Positions 29,201 to 41,816 of a stretch of DNA of 64,000 nt are shown here, piece by piece; position 1 is the stretch's first letter, and every line of letters begins with the position of its first letter. Source of the stretch: Margaritifera margaritifera (taxonomy: Eukaryota; Mollusca; Bivalvia; Unionida; Margaritiferidae); contig JAQPZY010001675.1 of the NCBI GenBank assembly GCA_029931535.1, forward strand, positions 3,810,001 to 3,874,000, in the 5' to 3' direction. The position numbers and the translations under genes are program-made. Below the pieces are notes generated by a model that did no database searches, was not told the origin of the DNA, and worked only from the letters and a program-made list of their open reading frames with translations.

Positions 29201-31698
29201 CAGTAGTTTCAAAGTAAAATGCGTGATCTAAAAAGAAAAGAACAACGCTTTGCTTCAAATAAGTCATCTTATCTGCTCTTTGGACTTCTCAAGTCATACA
29301 TGGATTTTATAGTGCATGCGCAAATTCATCTGGCACAATATAAAAGTTGGACTGAACGGGGGGTGGGGGGAGGTGCTTGGAGGGGGAGGAGGAGGAGCAC
29401 AGTGAAAAACTGATTTGTGGAAATTTTTATTTTGAATGTTAGCAGCTAAAGTTTGCAGCGATACGCGTGCAAACAACTTTTCAAAGATACCGTACTTTAT
29501 CGAGCGATCATAATTACTTTAGCAAAGTACGCCAGAAACTCTTAGGTGTGCAGATGCATCGGACTGCATTGTATCCTATTGCATGTGCGAAATTTCAGGT
29601 GACTGCTGACCAATCCTATCGAGTTGTCGCTTAATTGTATCTTGTCTTTGGAGAGTATTACTAAATATAGGCAAAAGTAGGTCATAGTGATCAAGACACT
29701 CTGTATATACAGTCATGAAATTTGATGGGTGTGTTCATATTGTAAATCACCACAGGCAGAAGGTTAATGTAAATATAAATAGTTAACATGTATTTTTCTA
29801 GTCCAAGTTTTCTCTGACATTTTCTACCCCGTTTTATTTGACAAGTATGTCTCGATTTGAATCAGACTGGTTTCGTTCGTTGGTATTTTGAAGTGACGAA
29901 ATACATTTTAATTAAAATGAATGAAAAGATAACTATTCTATTTATCCGCATCAGGCAAGTAGGGTTCAATACAATGTCACTTAATTTTGCTAGCCTCTGT
30001 TAAAAGCGACTACCCTAAGTTAAAAGCGACTACCCTATGTCGCTACTGCGTGATTTCGGCGAATTCCATGTTTTCTGTAGGGAGCACGCTCAGACCTCCA
30101 ACCCCAACATGACGGTCCAAATATCTAAAACGTGGTGGGAAAGGTCGAAGAAAACTCGGACTCCTGCTCCATTGACTTTTTTGTTGGCTTACATGTAGCA
30201 CAGTTTCCAGACACTGTTGCATGTATTGTTATGAAACTTGATGTATGCATTCACCTTTAACACTTATAAAAAGTAAATTGTGGTTGTAATGACCTACTTT
30301 TCTTGCTAAAGATTTGGACCATGTGCCGAAGCAGGCGAGATATAACATTCTGTTGGTTCATTCTTAGCACAGACATTGGAAATTTTTTATCAATTATAAA
30401 CGTGAAAAAAGAGAAAATCTTTAATTTGGATATATTTCGTGGATGTGAAACAGTCACAACTCTTTTTCACGCAATTTCACTCACGTATTATCTTAGTGAT
30501 TACTCATATCGAAGGGTAGGGGCAATTTAATTGGTGCACGTGTTTACAAGCGCCAAACCAATTATTACAAACCGCCCCGAGGTATAGAAGCATGGTATGC
30601 TAATTATCCTTACCGTATGAATCCTAGTGTAAGATACAGACAATACAAATGTCACTTGTCACCAATATAAATTATTCAATAGTTATCATGTTTCTAAAGC
30701 GGTATTTACACGCGGATGTGTACAGATATAAGCTGTAAAGTGGAAGCAAGACTTTTACTGGTGATCGGGATGGTAGAACAATTTTAGGACTGTTCAAGTT
30801 ACAAAAAGGCCAAACAACATTGGCTGATTTTCTGTAACAACAAGAGAAGGGTTAGAAAGAGAAAGACAATCTGTTTTCAGTAGGTTATACAAAATAAATA
30901 AGACACACCACTTTCAAAAGGTTACACAGAATAAGTTGTTTTAGAAGTATACTAGCACGTACTGTTGATTTACACTGACACACACACACACATTGTATTA
31001 TTCGATTCTGAATCACAACTAGCTACGACAAAGATAGGTCTCTCTGGTTTATGACGAGTTATTCGATTTTGTACACGGTGGAAATAAAAAGTGTATGCCA
31101 TGCATTATTTTTGAATGAAAATATTAATTTCTCCTTGCTGTCCAGTACATTGTAATTTCATCGTCATATTGTTTGCACCTTTATGCCTGTTTGGTCGGAA
31201 GTTTATGGACTGTAAGCCCTTTAAAATTGCACAGTTTCATGTGAAGAAATCATCAAAACTTCATTTAAGAAAAGTTACGTTTGATATATTTTTTGAATTA
31301 GATCATTGTTCCCTAATAGACGAGCATTAATCTGTACGAATTTTATCAGCATTATACCTTTGCTTCACGAAGTGGACTGTCTATAGGATTCACTTTGTCC
31401 GTCTATACGTCCGTCCCTGAGCCCTTCCATCCGTTTTCCAAAGTTTGGGTTGTAACTACTACCTCTTTACACCTACTGAGACTAGCTTGCCGTGTAGATG
31501 CATCTTAGAATAATGTAACGCATACAAAAACGGGATCGCTGTGACCTTATTTCAAGTGTTTATTAAACTCTGCTTTTAACTACAGACTCATGCGACAAAA
31601 GTGCAGATATCTTGAGAGTTCCTTGGCCCAGTTTTATGATCTTTCTAAGATGACTCATAAGATAGTCTCTGAGATTATTTCCGAGATTAATTTTGTAA
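26293..31698. other. 5.4 kb without a convincing gene
   Basis: No supported coding frame. A ~33-bp inverted pair lies at about 28095-28130 (ctttgaagcgagtttc) and 28464-28500 (gaaactcgcttcaaag), about 340 bp apart. The phrase gagaaagacacctcggatg occurs at about 28745 and 29009 within loosely similar surroundings, suggesting an old duplication. A G-rich run (about 29359-29396) and two adjacent copies of gttaaaagcgactaccct (about 29999 and 30018) are also present. Confidence 0.4.
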
Positions 31699-32103
31699 GA
31701 TACAGTATATCGTAATCTGTTTCACACGATACAGTATATCGTAATCTGTTTCACACAATACAGTATATCGTAATCTGTTTCACACGATACAGTATATCGT
31801 AATCTGTTTCACAAGATATAGTATATCGTAATCTGTTTCACAAGATACAGTATATCGTAATCTGTTTCACAAGATACAGTATATCGTAATCTGTTTCACA
31901 AGATACAATTATCGCAATCTGTTTCACAAGATACAGTATATTGTAATCTGTTTCACAAGATATAGTATATCGTAATCTGTTTCACAAGATACAGTATATC
32001 GTAATCTGTTTCACAAGATACAGTATATCGTAATCTGTTTCACAAGATACAGTATATCGTAATCTGTTTCACAAGATACAGTATATCGCAATCTGTTTCA
32101 CAA
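31699..32103. repeat. 29-bp minisatellite, ~14 copies
   Basis: Head-to-tail copies of a 29-bp unit, gatacagtatatcgtaatc plus tgtttcacaa. Variants are acac/acaa, tacag/tatag and one shortened copy near 31905-31915. The left flank (gtaagata) and right flank (acaaagctatc) grade into the array. Confidence 0.96.
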
Positions 32104-33116
32104 AGCTATCTTAGGAACGTCTTTGCAAGAATCTTTCTTACGAACTATCGTAAAACCAATCACTTCAATTTAAAAAGTTAAATTGGAAGGTCAATGATCA
32201 CAGACATAATTTATAGTGAGTAATAGGACGCTGTGTGGATATTTTTTCAGTATATTGTTCCCAGTCTTATTTGTTTCGTGAAGATGTGTTGATTACTTTC
32301 TTAAAAATTAATATTCTTTTTCTGTTGCAAATTTATGGTTGAGTATTTGTTTATTACTTTATAGCCAGAAGTTTGTACACAACCCTCTGTCTGTCTGTCT
32401 ATCTGTCTGTCTATCTATCTGTCTGCCTGTCTGTCTGTCTGTCTCTCTCTCTATATATATACAAACACACAAACAAACAGATACATGCGTGGAAATACCT
32501 GAAACATATATAAATCACGCAATTTCAATTTTAAAGATGAACAACAGTGAGAGTGGTGAAACTAAAATCTTTGACTAACGTGTTTTGCATGAAAAGGTAG
32601 AATAGTAGCAAATAATATTACTGCATGTAAATAAAATGTACAAATATCACTAGAAGTGAAGAAACACGGCAAGAAAATTAAATCCGGAAAATGAGATGGA
32701 AAAACAGATGAATGCGTTCACAGATAAAACGATTTTTGACACTGATACTGAACTGGTGATGATAGCGACGTTTTCACCGGGGCATTAATCGCTTAGACAT
32801 GGACCGAAGGATTAGAACAGTCCCCACGTTGTCTCCGCAGAGTGTCGGCATCATGATCATGATCATCATCACCACCACCACCATAATCACTATCTTGATC
32901 ATTTATTAATTAATTTCGAGTCAACGGAATCTTAATAGTTTTCATTACTTGTATATTTGTTTTAATTTTTCAGCCTTGCATAGGATCAGAATATTTGTTG
33001 TTCTACTTTAAGATACATAGCGTGTATTTTAAGATACATATTGTCTTGCTATAAATTTAGGCATGAACTTAACTAAGGTTCGTATCCATAATTAGTTTGT
33101 GTTTGAAAGGTTATAT
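32104..33116. other. No gene seen; (CTGT)n tract
   Basis: A CTGT/CTAT tetranucleotide run lies at about 32383-32446 and a short ATC/ACC run at about 32852-32884. No coding frame is supported. Confidence 0.5.
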
Positions 33117-33258
33117 CGTGTTGAGGCGATTGGAGTAAAATGCCATGCTTAGTGACACAACATGGTAACCGACTTGGGCTGATCCATTGGTAGGATTCGA
33201 ACCCGAACCCTTCTGGTTGCGAGTCCGGCACTCTAACCACTGAGCCACTGAGGCTGCT
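33117..33258 (-). mobile_element. tRNA-derived SINE
   Basis: On the minus strand it begins with a tRNA-like head. The A-box region reads tggctcagtggttagag and the B-box region reads gggttcgaatcc. A body follows containing ggcattttactccaatcgcc. That body segment matches the one in the SINE at 1458-1676 (ggcactttactccaattgcc), so both belong to one SINE group or share one central domain. No clear A-rich tail was seen. Confidence 0.72.
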
Positions 33259-33827
33259 CTTAGTACTGAAACTTATCGTGAAACACTCTAAGGAAAGATT
33301 TCTTTTCTAATGCATATCTTATGAACAGCTTTTGCGTTAAGATACTTTCGTGTAATTGGCTCCCACTTACCAAGAATACCAGATTTTGTATGCTTTTTAA
33401 CAAAAGAAGAATCATCATGTTTAAGAACTGCCTTTTAATGTTCAAGGGCGGAGAGTGCGAAGGGTTGAAAATTGTCTGTGAAACTGTAGGGTAGAGAAAA
33501 TTAACGATATTCTAAAATGAAATACAACTGAGTGAAAAAAATGGGGAAAAAAAGATGGCATCATTTATTTGTCAGAATCCGTGGCATTTGTATTTTCAGT
33601 TGCGTATAATTTAGTCGCTGTGATGATATAGGGGAACATTTCGAAAGTGCCGTGTGTTTCTCTTCGATTTTATTTTCTAGCAATTCTTGCATATGCATGC
33701 GCAAATTGCCATACTTTGCAAAAGCTGTAAACTATATATATATATATACATGAGCGTACTTTACAAATGCAAAACAACTCTCGGGTAGAAAAGAACGTTA
33801 ATGACATAAGAACAACGTCACACATAC
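33259..33827. other. No gene seen
   Basis: AT-rich with a short (AT)n at 33735-33748. No coding frame is supported. Confidence 0.5.
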
Positions 33828-34099
33828 CAGTGACGGATTTTCCATTAGGCAGACAAGGCAGCTGCATATGGCGGCAAAAATCAGGGGGCGGCAGATTTTA
33901 AAAGTATGAAAATCTGACTTGATTAAAAAGTTTATTTATTTTGTGAAGAAAAAAAAGCTCTAGTTAATTTTTGACATTATTTAAAGGCGTAAAGGCTTTT
34001 TAAGGCTCTGGTCTAAAGCTTTGTTTTTGTTTTTTGGGGAAGGGTTTGCGTCAACTCTGACAGTGCCTAGGGGGTGATAAAATCATAAATCCGTCATTG
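33828..34099. mobile_element. hAT-like non-autonomous element (MITE)
   Basis: The terminal inverted repeats are cagtgacggattt (33828) and aaatccgtcattg (ending 34099), 13 bp with one mismatch. They start CAGTG, as many hAT transposons do. Inside the left end is a gcggcaaaaatcagggggcg-type stretch. There is no transposase frame. The flanking 8-mers do not match, so the target duplication is lost or the ends are slightly off. Confidence 0.65.
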
Positions 34100-34105
34100 C
34101 GCGGC

Positions 34106-34114
34106 ACACACACA

Positions 34115-34172
<58 letters not shown>
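34106..34172. repeat. (CA)n microsatellite
   Basis: Long CA tract with one TA interruption near 34121. It starts 7 bp after the right end of the hAT-like element. Confidence 0.96.
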
Positions 34173-34178
<6 letters not shown>

Positions 34179-36289
34179 GAGGAACCCTACCTTCTTTAGT
34201 CAGAAATAATATCTATATTTCATTCAATATAGCCAGTAGGTCAAAGCTTCTTTTGCTCGATATTTTTTTGGTCATTGTGTTGTTATTGTTGTTTTTGTCG
34301 TCGTTGTCTTCGTCGCCGTCCTTTGTAAGTATATTTCAAGGGTCCTATTATATTTTACAGAGTTATTACCTACCTCTCATACAAAAAAGTAGCTTACGCA
34401 AAAGTTTTTCTTAGACGTACGTAATTTTGCACCTGATATCTTTGTGAAACCTACTTACGTAAAAGCGTAAGATTTTCTGACGCCTAAAACTTACTAAAAT
34501 TCTGTGCGTAACCTTACGTTGCTTCGTGAAACGGGGCCCAGGAGTCAGGAAGGTCATTACAATAGTATTAGCTGGACCAGTAAATAGCAGTTAAAATAAC
34601 GATCAAAAGCAAATACAACGGACTGGTGGCAAGATTACATGACACCATGAAAAAACCGAATTTTCGAGCAATTTATTAACTGGTCGTAACGGATTTAACG
34701 GTCCAAAATGGCTAATAACTTCTGTATAACAACATCTTTCTGCACGATCGCTATGGGTAGCTTGAATTATTCATCGTTATGGGTATTTATGTTTCAAATT
34801 TATCATTTAATTCTCTAAAGAAAAAGTGTTAAACGATCAAGGATGGTAATAAGGCGTGAGCCAGAGAGTGTATCTGACTTTTTTCCTTATATTCATCTTG
34901 GCCTTAATCATAATACGTCTTCGAAAACTGTCTTCTTGTTCAGCACACACACTCCAATTTAATACTGCAAAGTAACTTTCTTATTGAACAAAACAAGTAT
35001 TAGCTTTCCTTAAAAGATTTCTGTCTATTTCCTACACCAATCGATACTTTCTCATAAGGCAGTTACGAATGATGAACTTTTGCATAAGATCAGAGGTCAT
35101 TAAGGGTAAAATATACCTTATGCTAAATGGGGTGTTAATTCAGATTAGTCAGAATTATTATTTAAGCACAAAAATTGCAAGAATTCGTTCTGCGTTATTT
35201 TGCGCATTTAATTGTCAAAATTTCTTCGAAACGGAGACTGTTTTACCCCGATTGACCTCTGAACTTTGGAGCTCTTCAATACGTAAAAGCAACATTGTTG
35301 GTAATGGCGAGCGAAGTGTCGATTCATATACTGTGTGCCGTGAAACTCAGTGATGTATGTAATACCGGTGGTGTTACTAAGAAATTTTGAAGAATTTTGA
35401 TACTTTTTTTAACACGTTGTCAGGATGGCACCATTCACAATATGACATAATGTTTAAAGAAAATACTTATTGATGAAAAGCTTTGACACAGTACCTCAAG
35501 TATGCATTCTCAAACGTTATTAAATGTAACACTTAAAGAACATTTAAAGTAAGGCAAAAGCTATTTATTGCAAAGTGTACGGATGCGGAAGCAGACTGGG
35601 AGCAGCAATATCTCACGGTTATATTGAAAAGATAAAAATTATAAAGCTGAGCTTGTTATCCGGGTTTTACGTATTTCATATTTCTAGTGCTTCCATCCTT
35701 GTAACAAGTGCTCTTTGCTTAAATGAAAAGTAGGCGAACAAAAAATAAATTGGAAACCATCATATCAATGGATGCATATACATTGGCACTACAGCTGACG
35801 TGAACCTTTTTAAACAATCGGCTTGTTACATATCAAACAGTCCTTTTATACACTACCAAAAATGTGAGATTTTATCCAATCTAAATGTGTGATTCTCAAA
35901 AGCCCAAATTGCAAGCTGTGAGAGCTTAATTTGTCCTCTTTGCTAATGATCCTGGAAAGACGGTAATATGAACGTAGATACATGAACTTGTATCTAATAT
36001 AGATATAGTAAGTTTCAGTCGAATTATAAATTAATTAAATAACTGTTTCATTTGCTAGTAATATTTGCTAAGAGCAAAATCCTTAAAATACATGAATATC
36101 AGAACTTATAGCAAGCGCAATTTGAGCGGTGCTGCGTTTCTCTTACGATAACGCTTTTATTAATGTACATATTTTCCAAAGTGTATGTTTTGAACAAATT
36201 TCCCTTTAAAAAGAAGTGGTCATTCAGTTAGAATGAAAGGTCTATGATTTGGCAACACATATGGGAAACTCGATGAAAAATGCTAATCG
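34173..36289. other. No convincing gene
   Basis: The stretch at about 34390-34540 is rich in gtaag/cttac motifs in both orientations and ends in ttcgtgaaacggggccc, which looks like the end of a dispersed repeat. No coding frame is supported in the rest. Confidence 0.4.
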
Positions 36290-36640
36290 ATATTGGATAG
36301 TAGATCAGTGGGTATTGGTCACTCCAACCGCGTGTTGATGGTACAGTGCAGGCGATAGTAAGTAGATCATTTGGTATTGCCCACTCCGAAGTCTTGTTGA
36401 TGATACAGTGTGGATGTTGGATAGTACATAACTAGGGTATTGGTCACTCCATCAGTTTTGTTGATGGTATAGTGTAGATATTGAATAGTAGATAACTGGG
36501 TGTTGGCCACTCTAACTTCGTGTTATTGGTATAGTGGGTATTGGTCACTCCAACAGCGTGTTGATTGTATAGTATGGTTGTTGGGTAATAGATAACTGGT
36601 CGTTAGGCACTCTAACTGCGTGTTGGATAGTAAGTGTGGG
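36290..36640. repeat. Degenerate ~65-bp tandem repeat
   Basis: Five to six loose copies of a unit containing tagtagataactgg, gtattggtcactccaac, gtgttgatggtatagtg. The copies are much diverged and vary in length. Confidence 0.8.
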
Positions 36641-36862
36641 GTCGGAGAGAAAACAAAAGTTTCTTAACAATTACTAACACTTTTGTTTTACTTGTTGTGC
36701 ATGGGCACAGTCCATGCCAAAAAAGTTTTACTATTTTAAATTAACTAGAAGTCCGGAATTCTCATATATTACCTACTGACTGGAATTAGGCCTTTCACAT
36801 ATCAGTTCCGGTGGACTAAACCTTTCGCATATCCATTCTGACGGCGTAGAGCTTGTGGGCAG

Positions 36863-37514
<652 letters not shown>

Positions 37515-38084
37515 TAAGTGTCTCTATGTCTTGATTTGTTGTTTTTTTCTTTCGTTTTAGCATGGATAAGATAATATACATACACACGCACATACAGTCG
37601 CTATAATAGAGTTTTTTTTTATTGATTTGGCAATCCCCCCTCTCAATAATTCATTGTCAAATATGTTTATATTTCGAATGCTCCCGATAGAAGGCTATGT
37701 TTTTTTTAGTTTTTCCGTTTTCAAACTTAAACAGAAAAACATTTCAAACGTAAAAAGAAAACTTTAGCTTCACGCCAAATTCTGACTTCATTTAACAATG
37801 TGACAAATTTAACTCTGATCTCAATAGTTCCTATGTCATATTTCGTTCATTGTACGATAAACTAAAAAACCTTTGTCACAAGTGAACTGACCTTGGGTAA
37901 AGTCAGTCAGTGTCTAGGGTGTCGTATCTTAAATTTGTAACAAACTGCTGAACAAAAATATTGTGCCTCATAAAGCATTAGCATTGCAACTCACTTTCTG
38001 CCATTGGGTTGGTAAGAACGAAAAACAGTATTACAAAATTCCCACTTGGCTTCGTAAAACATTAATGTAAATGTAGGATATGTT
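37515..38084. other. No gene seen
   Basis: AT-rich sequence with no coding frame or repeat recognised. Confidence 0.5.
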
Positions 38085-38640
38085 TACAGAGTGTCATTCC
38101 CATGTTAAATTCCCTTGTACCCATAGTGCCATCTCCATGTTAAATTCCCCTTGTACACAGAGCGCCATCTCCATGCGAAATTCACCTTGTATTCAGAGTG
38201 CCATCTCCATGTTAAATTCCCGTTAATCGCCACAGAGACCCATACATATTAAACCTGTAGACATTTTAACATTACATTTCAGTTAGAGGCCAGACAGACC
38301 CAACATGTTACATTTCCTACCAGACAGATCCATACTATTGCAAAATTACATTTCCCGCCAGACAGACCCATAATGTTAAACCTATGGACAAATTTTAACA
38401 CAATATTTCCCACCGTGTCCACAGAGTGACATATCCACATTACTAATATGTTAACACTCAATTTAACATAGGATTTCCCATCTTGACCCCAGAGTGCCAT
38501 ATAATGATAATACTATGGACGTTTTTGACGTTGGATTTCCCATCTTGACGCCAGAGTGTCATATAATATTCAACCTATGACCAAATGTTTAACATAGGAT
38601 TTTTCCCATCCTGAGGTCATACCCACCCCCATGTTAATTC
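38085..38640. repeat. Degenerate tandem repeats (~50-75 bp)
   Basis: Repeated phrases such as agtgccatctccatgttaaa (about 38127-38215) and then gatttcccatcttgac, ccagagtgycatataat (about 38405-38600). Two related unit types follow one another. It lies just outside the virus-like block and may mark its left border. Confidence 0.75.
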
Positions 38641-38677
38641 TATATGAACAAGAAACCCCAAACGATTTATTATACAA

Positions 38678-38772
38678 ATTTAGTAGTCTGTTAGAACGAT
38701 TTACTAATCCGTTAAAACGATTTAGTAATGCGTTCAAACTGAATTAGTAATCCGTTAGAACGATTTAATTTT
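38678..38772. repeat. ~21-bp tandem repeat, about four copies
   Basis: Copies of taatccgttaraacgattta with small changes, at about 38685-38770. The last copies overlap the C-terminal end of the minus-strand open frame that follows. Confidence 0.85.
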
Positions 38773-39003
38773 TTTTTCAGTGGCACCCTATCGGCCACTT
38801 TCCTAACCGAGCAATCAATGGAATAATATACAGTAGTGGAGCCTTCACGTATTTCGGTGAAATTAACGTTATCTTTACTCATATATATATAAGCCAGCAA
38901 GCAAACAGCGGCGAAGCCACTGACAATAAAGATCATTTTGTATTTTTGCTGTTCGGGAGAATGTGTGTACAAGCCGGAAAGATTAGATTCTGGGTCTATC
39001 GTA
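38712..39003 (-). pseudogene. Small single-pass membrane protein of the virus-like element
   Basis: An open frame of about 90 codons. After a short polar N-terminus (...HSPEQQKYK) it has one strong membrane segment, MIFIVSGFAAVCLLAYIYM, with the ATG of that stretch at 38936. A polar, charged tail follows. The end runs into the 21-bp repeat, so the native C-terminus may be lost. No start codon lies at the beginning of the frame; the ATG at 38936 is the first. It is downstream of the capsid-like gene on the same strand. Function unknown. Confidence 0.4.
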
Positions 39004-39014
39004 GGCTTATCGCC

Positions 39015-39224
39015 TTAACAAGAAAGTATTCGTGGACAGCATCGTTCAGGTCCTGTGAACCTTTTTTCAGCGTGCCGCTCAGGGCGAACACGCTCGTCGA
39101 GGAAATCTAGGCGCTCAGTGCGTTTGCGCTGGTATTCAGCCTGCTCAGCCTGTAGCTCCTGGGTGGGACGCCGACTGAAAGCTGTAAGAAACTGGCGGCT
39201 CAGTCCGTATAAAAATTTTGCCAT
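39015..39224 (-). CDS. Small basic protein of the virus-like element, unknown
   Basis: Starts MAKFLYGLSRQF and continues with an Arg/Glu-rich helical stretch (QAEQAEYQRKRTERLDFLDE). Near its end a second frame (reading LNDAVHEYFLVK) looks equally coding, so a frameshift near 39060 is likely. It lies 60 bp downstream of the capsid-like gene and is probably co-oriented with it in one transcription unit. No family recognised. Confidence 0.4.
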   Translation of the reverse strand: MAKFLYGLSRQFLTAFSRRPTQELQAEQAEYQRKRTERLDFLDERVRPERHAEKRFTGPERCCPRILSC

Positions 39225-39284
39225 AGCTTTCGGCAACTAAAAAGTTTTGGTCCTCGTACCACGATTCTGGCGGGATCACTTAGT

Positions 39285-40500
39285 TTAGATGAACTTGCCG
39301 TTGAGTATATTTAGCTGAACATCCATTAGCAGGAAAACATACGCGTTCAAAACCCCGGTGGCTTCGGCAGTTTTCTCGATTTCCAGCGTTGTCCCCTCCC
39401 TTGCGTTTTCATTCTTCCTGCCAGAGCTGTGGAGCGCCAAATCGTCTGTCGTCCTGATATCGAGAAAAAGGGCGAACTTGTTTTCGTAAAACGTAGAAAT
39501 GTCCATTGCTGAAACCTCGACTTTCTTTATGCTTTCGCGCTCAAAGAACGCGTGGGCCTCCTCTCACCGCTGGTAGCGCGCTTGCCGCAGGGTGTACAGC
39601 TGGTCGTGGACGCCTTCAATGGCCACCAGAACCTTGTTGACCTAAGGGTTGTAAAAAAGCTTAATGTCACGCCCATAGTTGGGTTTTACGCTCTTTCTAG
39701 GGTGTTCAGGTTTATGGTCCACACGGTGCCGCTTTTGTTGAGAACCATCCGGCGGTGGCGCAGAAACCTCATGTACAGGATTGGCACCTTTGACATGTAC
39801 TGACTTTTTATCACCCTGACCAGCTCCGGTGGTTTACGACGTCAAACTCCAAGGACAGGCAGCTGACTACATATATCGCCGTCGTGTTGGCGCTTCCAAT
39901 GTTAAATGTTAGCTCAAAGGCAAGCCTGTCAGTTAGGGTCGATTGGTAGAAGGGCATGTGGTCATCAGTCAGTATCTCAAAGTCTAAAGGAATGTAAAGG
40001 CGTCCACTAAAAGTGTCCGCCAGTGTTTTGTCCGTCTGGTGGCCGCTACGGCGTTGCCTGCGCCAACTCACAGGGCTGCGGTGTTGGCGTTTTGGATCCC
40101 CTGCTGCACAAGTTTTGTCCTCTCCTTGTCATTCAGCCAAAGATCCTTGTACACGCCCGAAACGTCGGCATCGTCCGTGCTTGCTGGCTAATTTTTTTCT
40201 TTCGAGCTTGACGATGATCTTTTTAATAATGGCCCGCCTGAGTTTCTATTTACTATGGTGCAATTCGAAGTCAGCCGCGCCAGTGGACCCACTAGTCAAA
40301 GCCAACATGAATGCCAGCCTGGCGGTTCCGTGCACGATCACGTCATTTTCGCCAAGATTTGGAAATCTGACCACCAGCAGCTGGTTTTGATCTATCGTGC
40401 TTGGGTTGTTGGTGACTACGATCGTCGTTTTCGTTCCCTTTACGCCAAGGGCGCGCCAGAAGGATCTGTATGGGTCAAGCGTGTTGCCGTAGTTCGACAT
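39285..40500 (-). pseudogene. Major-capsid-like protein, decayed
   Basis: About 400 codons spread over all three minus frames. The N-terminus is intact: MSNYGNTLDPYRSFWRALG (from 40500). A central piece carries GRLYIPLDFEI, then DHMPFYQ and DRLAFELTFN (about 40010-39900). This is the YIPL-F...P...L pattern typical of double-jelly-roll capsid proteins (family knowledge; the match here is by eye). A later piece reads PELVRVIKSQY...RFLRHRRM (about 39835-39750), and the C-terminal piece 39506-39285 reads FLDIRTTDD...LNAYVFLLMDVQLNI. Breaks: a stop near 40246, shifts near 40240-40080, a stop after 39811-39830 region shifts, and in-frame stops near 39690 and 39570. In a virus-like setting this would form the shell. 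Capsid identity is an inference from the motif and context. Confidence 0.6.
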
Positions 40501-40553
40501 GATGCTTTTTTTCGGGCGTAACTTTTTTATTGTTATAAATAAACTCGGTCGAA
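40501..40553. promoter_or_regulatory. 53-bp divergent spacer with TATA-like box
   Basis: It separates the divergent starts of the capsid-like gene (minus, 40500) and the plus-strand gene at 40554. It contains tataaataaa at 40534-40543, whose complement also reads as an AT-rich TATA-like box on the other strand. A shared bidirectional promoter is plausible, but not shown. Confidence 0.35.
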
Positions 40554-41096
40554 ATGGATGAAGGTGGCTCTGATCCAGGTGCAGACAATATTGAATTAAG
40601 TGATGTTGGCACCAGCAGCAAGACTGATGGCGAAGATGAAACTTCGTTTACCACGGTGCCTGTGATTGACGTGGACGAGTTTCAACCACAAGTGTCAGAC
40701 GTTGAAAAACGACTTGACGACCTTTCAGATCTTCCAAGCTAAGTATTGATCGAGGTTCTCAACAATCGGGTTAACAACTGTTTTAGGCAAAACAACCTGA
40801 ATGAATGGCAACTGTTGTATGCCGACTATGCAATACAAAATGGACGCCTTGTATTGAAGGGTAGCGGAATATCGCTCGAGTATAAAAGGGGTGGCCTAAC
40901 TCTTCCGTACTCATTATCCTACATAACGAAGGAATATGGGCGTGAACTTTGCGACAAAAGCCTTAATTCTAAAAGGGCCCATGCATTTTCAGGCCTTTCA
41001 ACCGCTGAAAAAAAGTGGTTGAAAAAGATCATAACGTCATCATCCGCCACGGGCAAAGATCTTGACAGCGTCAATGTTTCAAGCAGAAATGTTTGA
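40554..41096 (+). pseudogene. Acidic N-terminal / unknown protein of the virus-like element
   Basis: A single frame of 180 codons interrupted by one TAA at 40740-40742. The first 62 residues are acidic and Ser/Thr-rich (starts MDEGGSDPGADNIELSD). After the stop the frame continues at once with LIEVLNNRVNNCF and a mixed helical region ending ...SSSATGKDLDSVNVSSRNV. The continuity of frame on both sides of the stop argues for one gene with one nonsense change rather than two genes. Its last 23 bases overlap the next gene. It starts 53 bp from the divergent capsid-like gene. Function unknown. Confidence 0.55.
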
Positions 41097-41816
41097 CTTG
41101 GCAGACGTACAGGAGTCTGTAAAAACAGGTCGTTATGTCGGCTTTACTTTGAATGAAATACGTGGTTATGATAAATCTTTACAAAGCCTGCGCGGCGCGA
41201 TGCAAAATGATCGTCTTAAACAAAGTGAAATGCAGCAGCAAACCGACCTCATAAACAAAAGCTTGAAAAGTGCCATAGATCCAGAAGAAATTCACCAGGT
41301 GGAAGCCCAGTGCACATCCGCCCACGAGTTTCTTGAGCAATTTAAAAGTAATGCTGATAAGCCTTGCAACATCGCAACCAGATACTTGCCATCAGGGAAG
41401 CATTCGAAAATCTTCTTAACAATAATCTTCCACTGTCAGAGCGTCTTCAGATACTTTTCTGCGAACGGGGCGTAACAATTGCCTCCATACTAATGGCTCT
41501 GGGCTTGATTGTGAGCACGCTGTCGATCAAGCCAGCCATAGGCGGTGGCGCAGCTGGAAGCGTTTCGCCAAGCCGGGCCCAAAGCCAGGGATAAAAGAAT
41601 GGCTGACGGAGACCCTTGAGCGCTTCGCCGGTATGCTTAAGACTCTGACTGTAAAGGTGGCAGCCACGCTTCCAGACAGCATTGGTGCAACTGTTTTTTT
41701 TGCTAAGGACGCCCGGCGCCGCCATTGACTGGCTGTCCGGCCACCTTGTGGTTTTCGTTGCCGTTGCGGTTTTGGCCTATTACGCGGTTCTTCGCGACAG
41801 CGCTCACGCCGGATAA
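41074..41816 (+). pseudogene. Coiled-coil protein with C-terminal hydrophobic hairpins, decayed
   Basis: The ATG at 41074 begins MFQAEMFDLADVQESVKTG. About 100 polar, helical residues follow (KSLQSLRGAMQNDRLKQSEM). A frameshift near 41370 leads to IREAFENLLNNNLPLSERLQ and a hydrophobic segment (RGVTIASILMALGLIVSTL). A Gly-rich linker, a second frameshift near 41575, an amphipathic helix (IKEWLTETLERFAGMLKTL), a third shift near 41700, and a last membrane segment (HLVVFVAVAVLAYYAVL) end at the TAA 41814-41816. So it has a coiled N-terminal half and a membrane-active C-terminal half, like a penetration or holin-type structural protein. That role is a guess from layout only. I recall similar hydrophobic-hairpin proteins as unnamed predictions in other invertebrate genomes, but cannot check. 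Confidence 0.6.
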
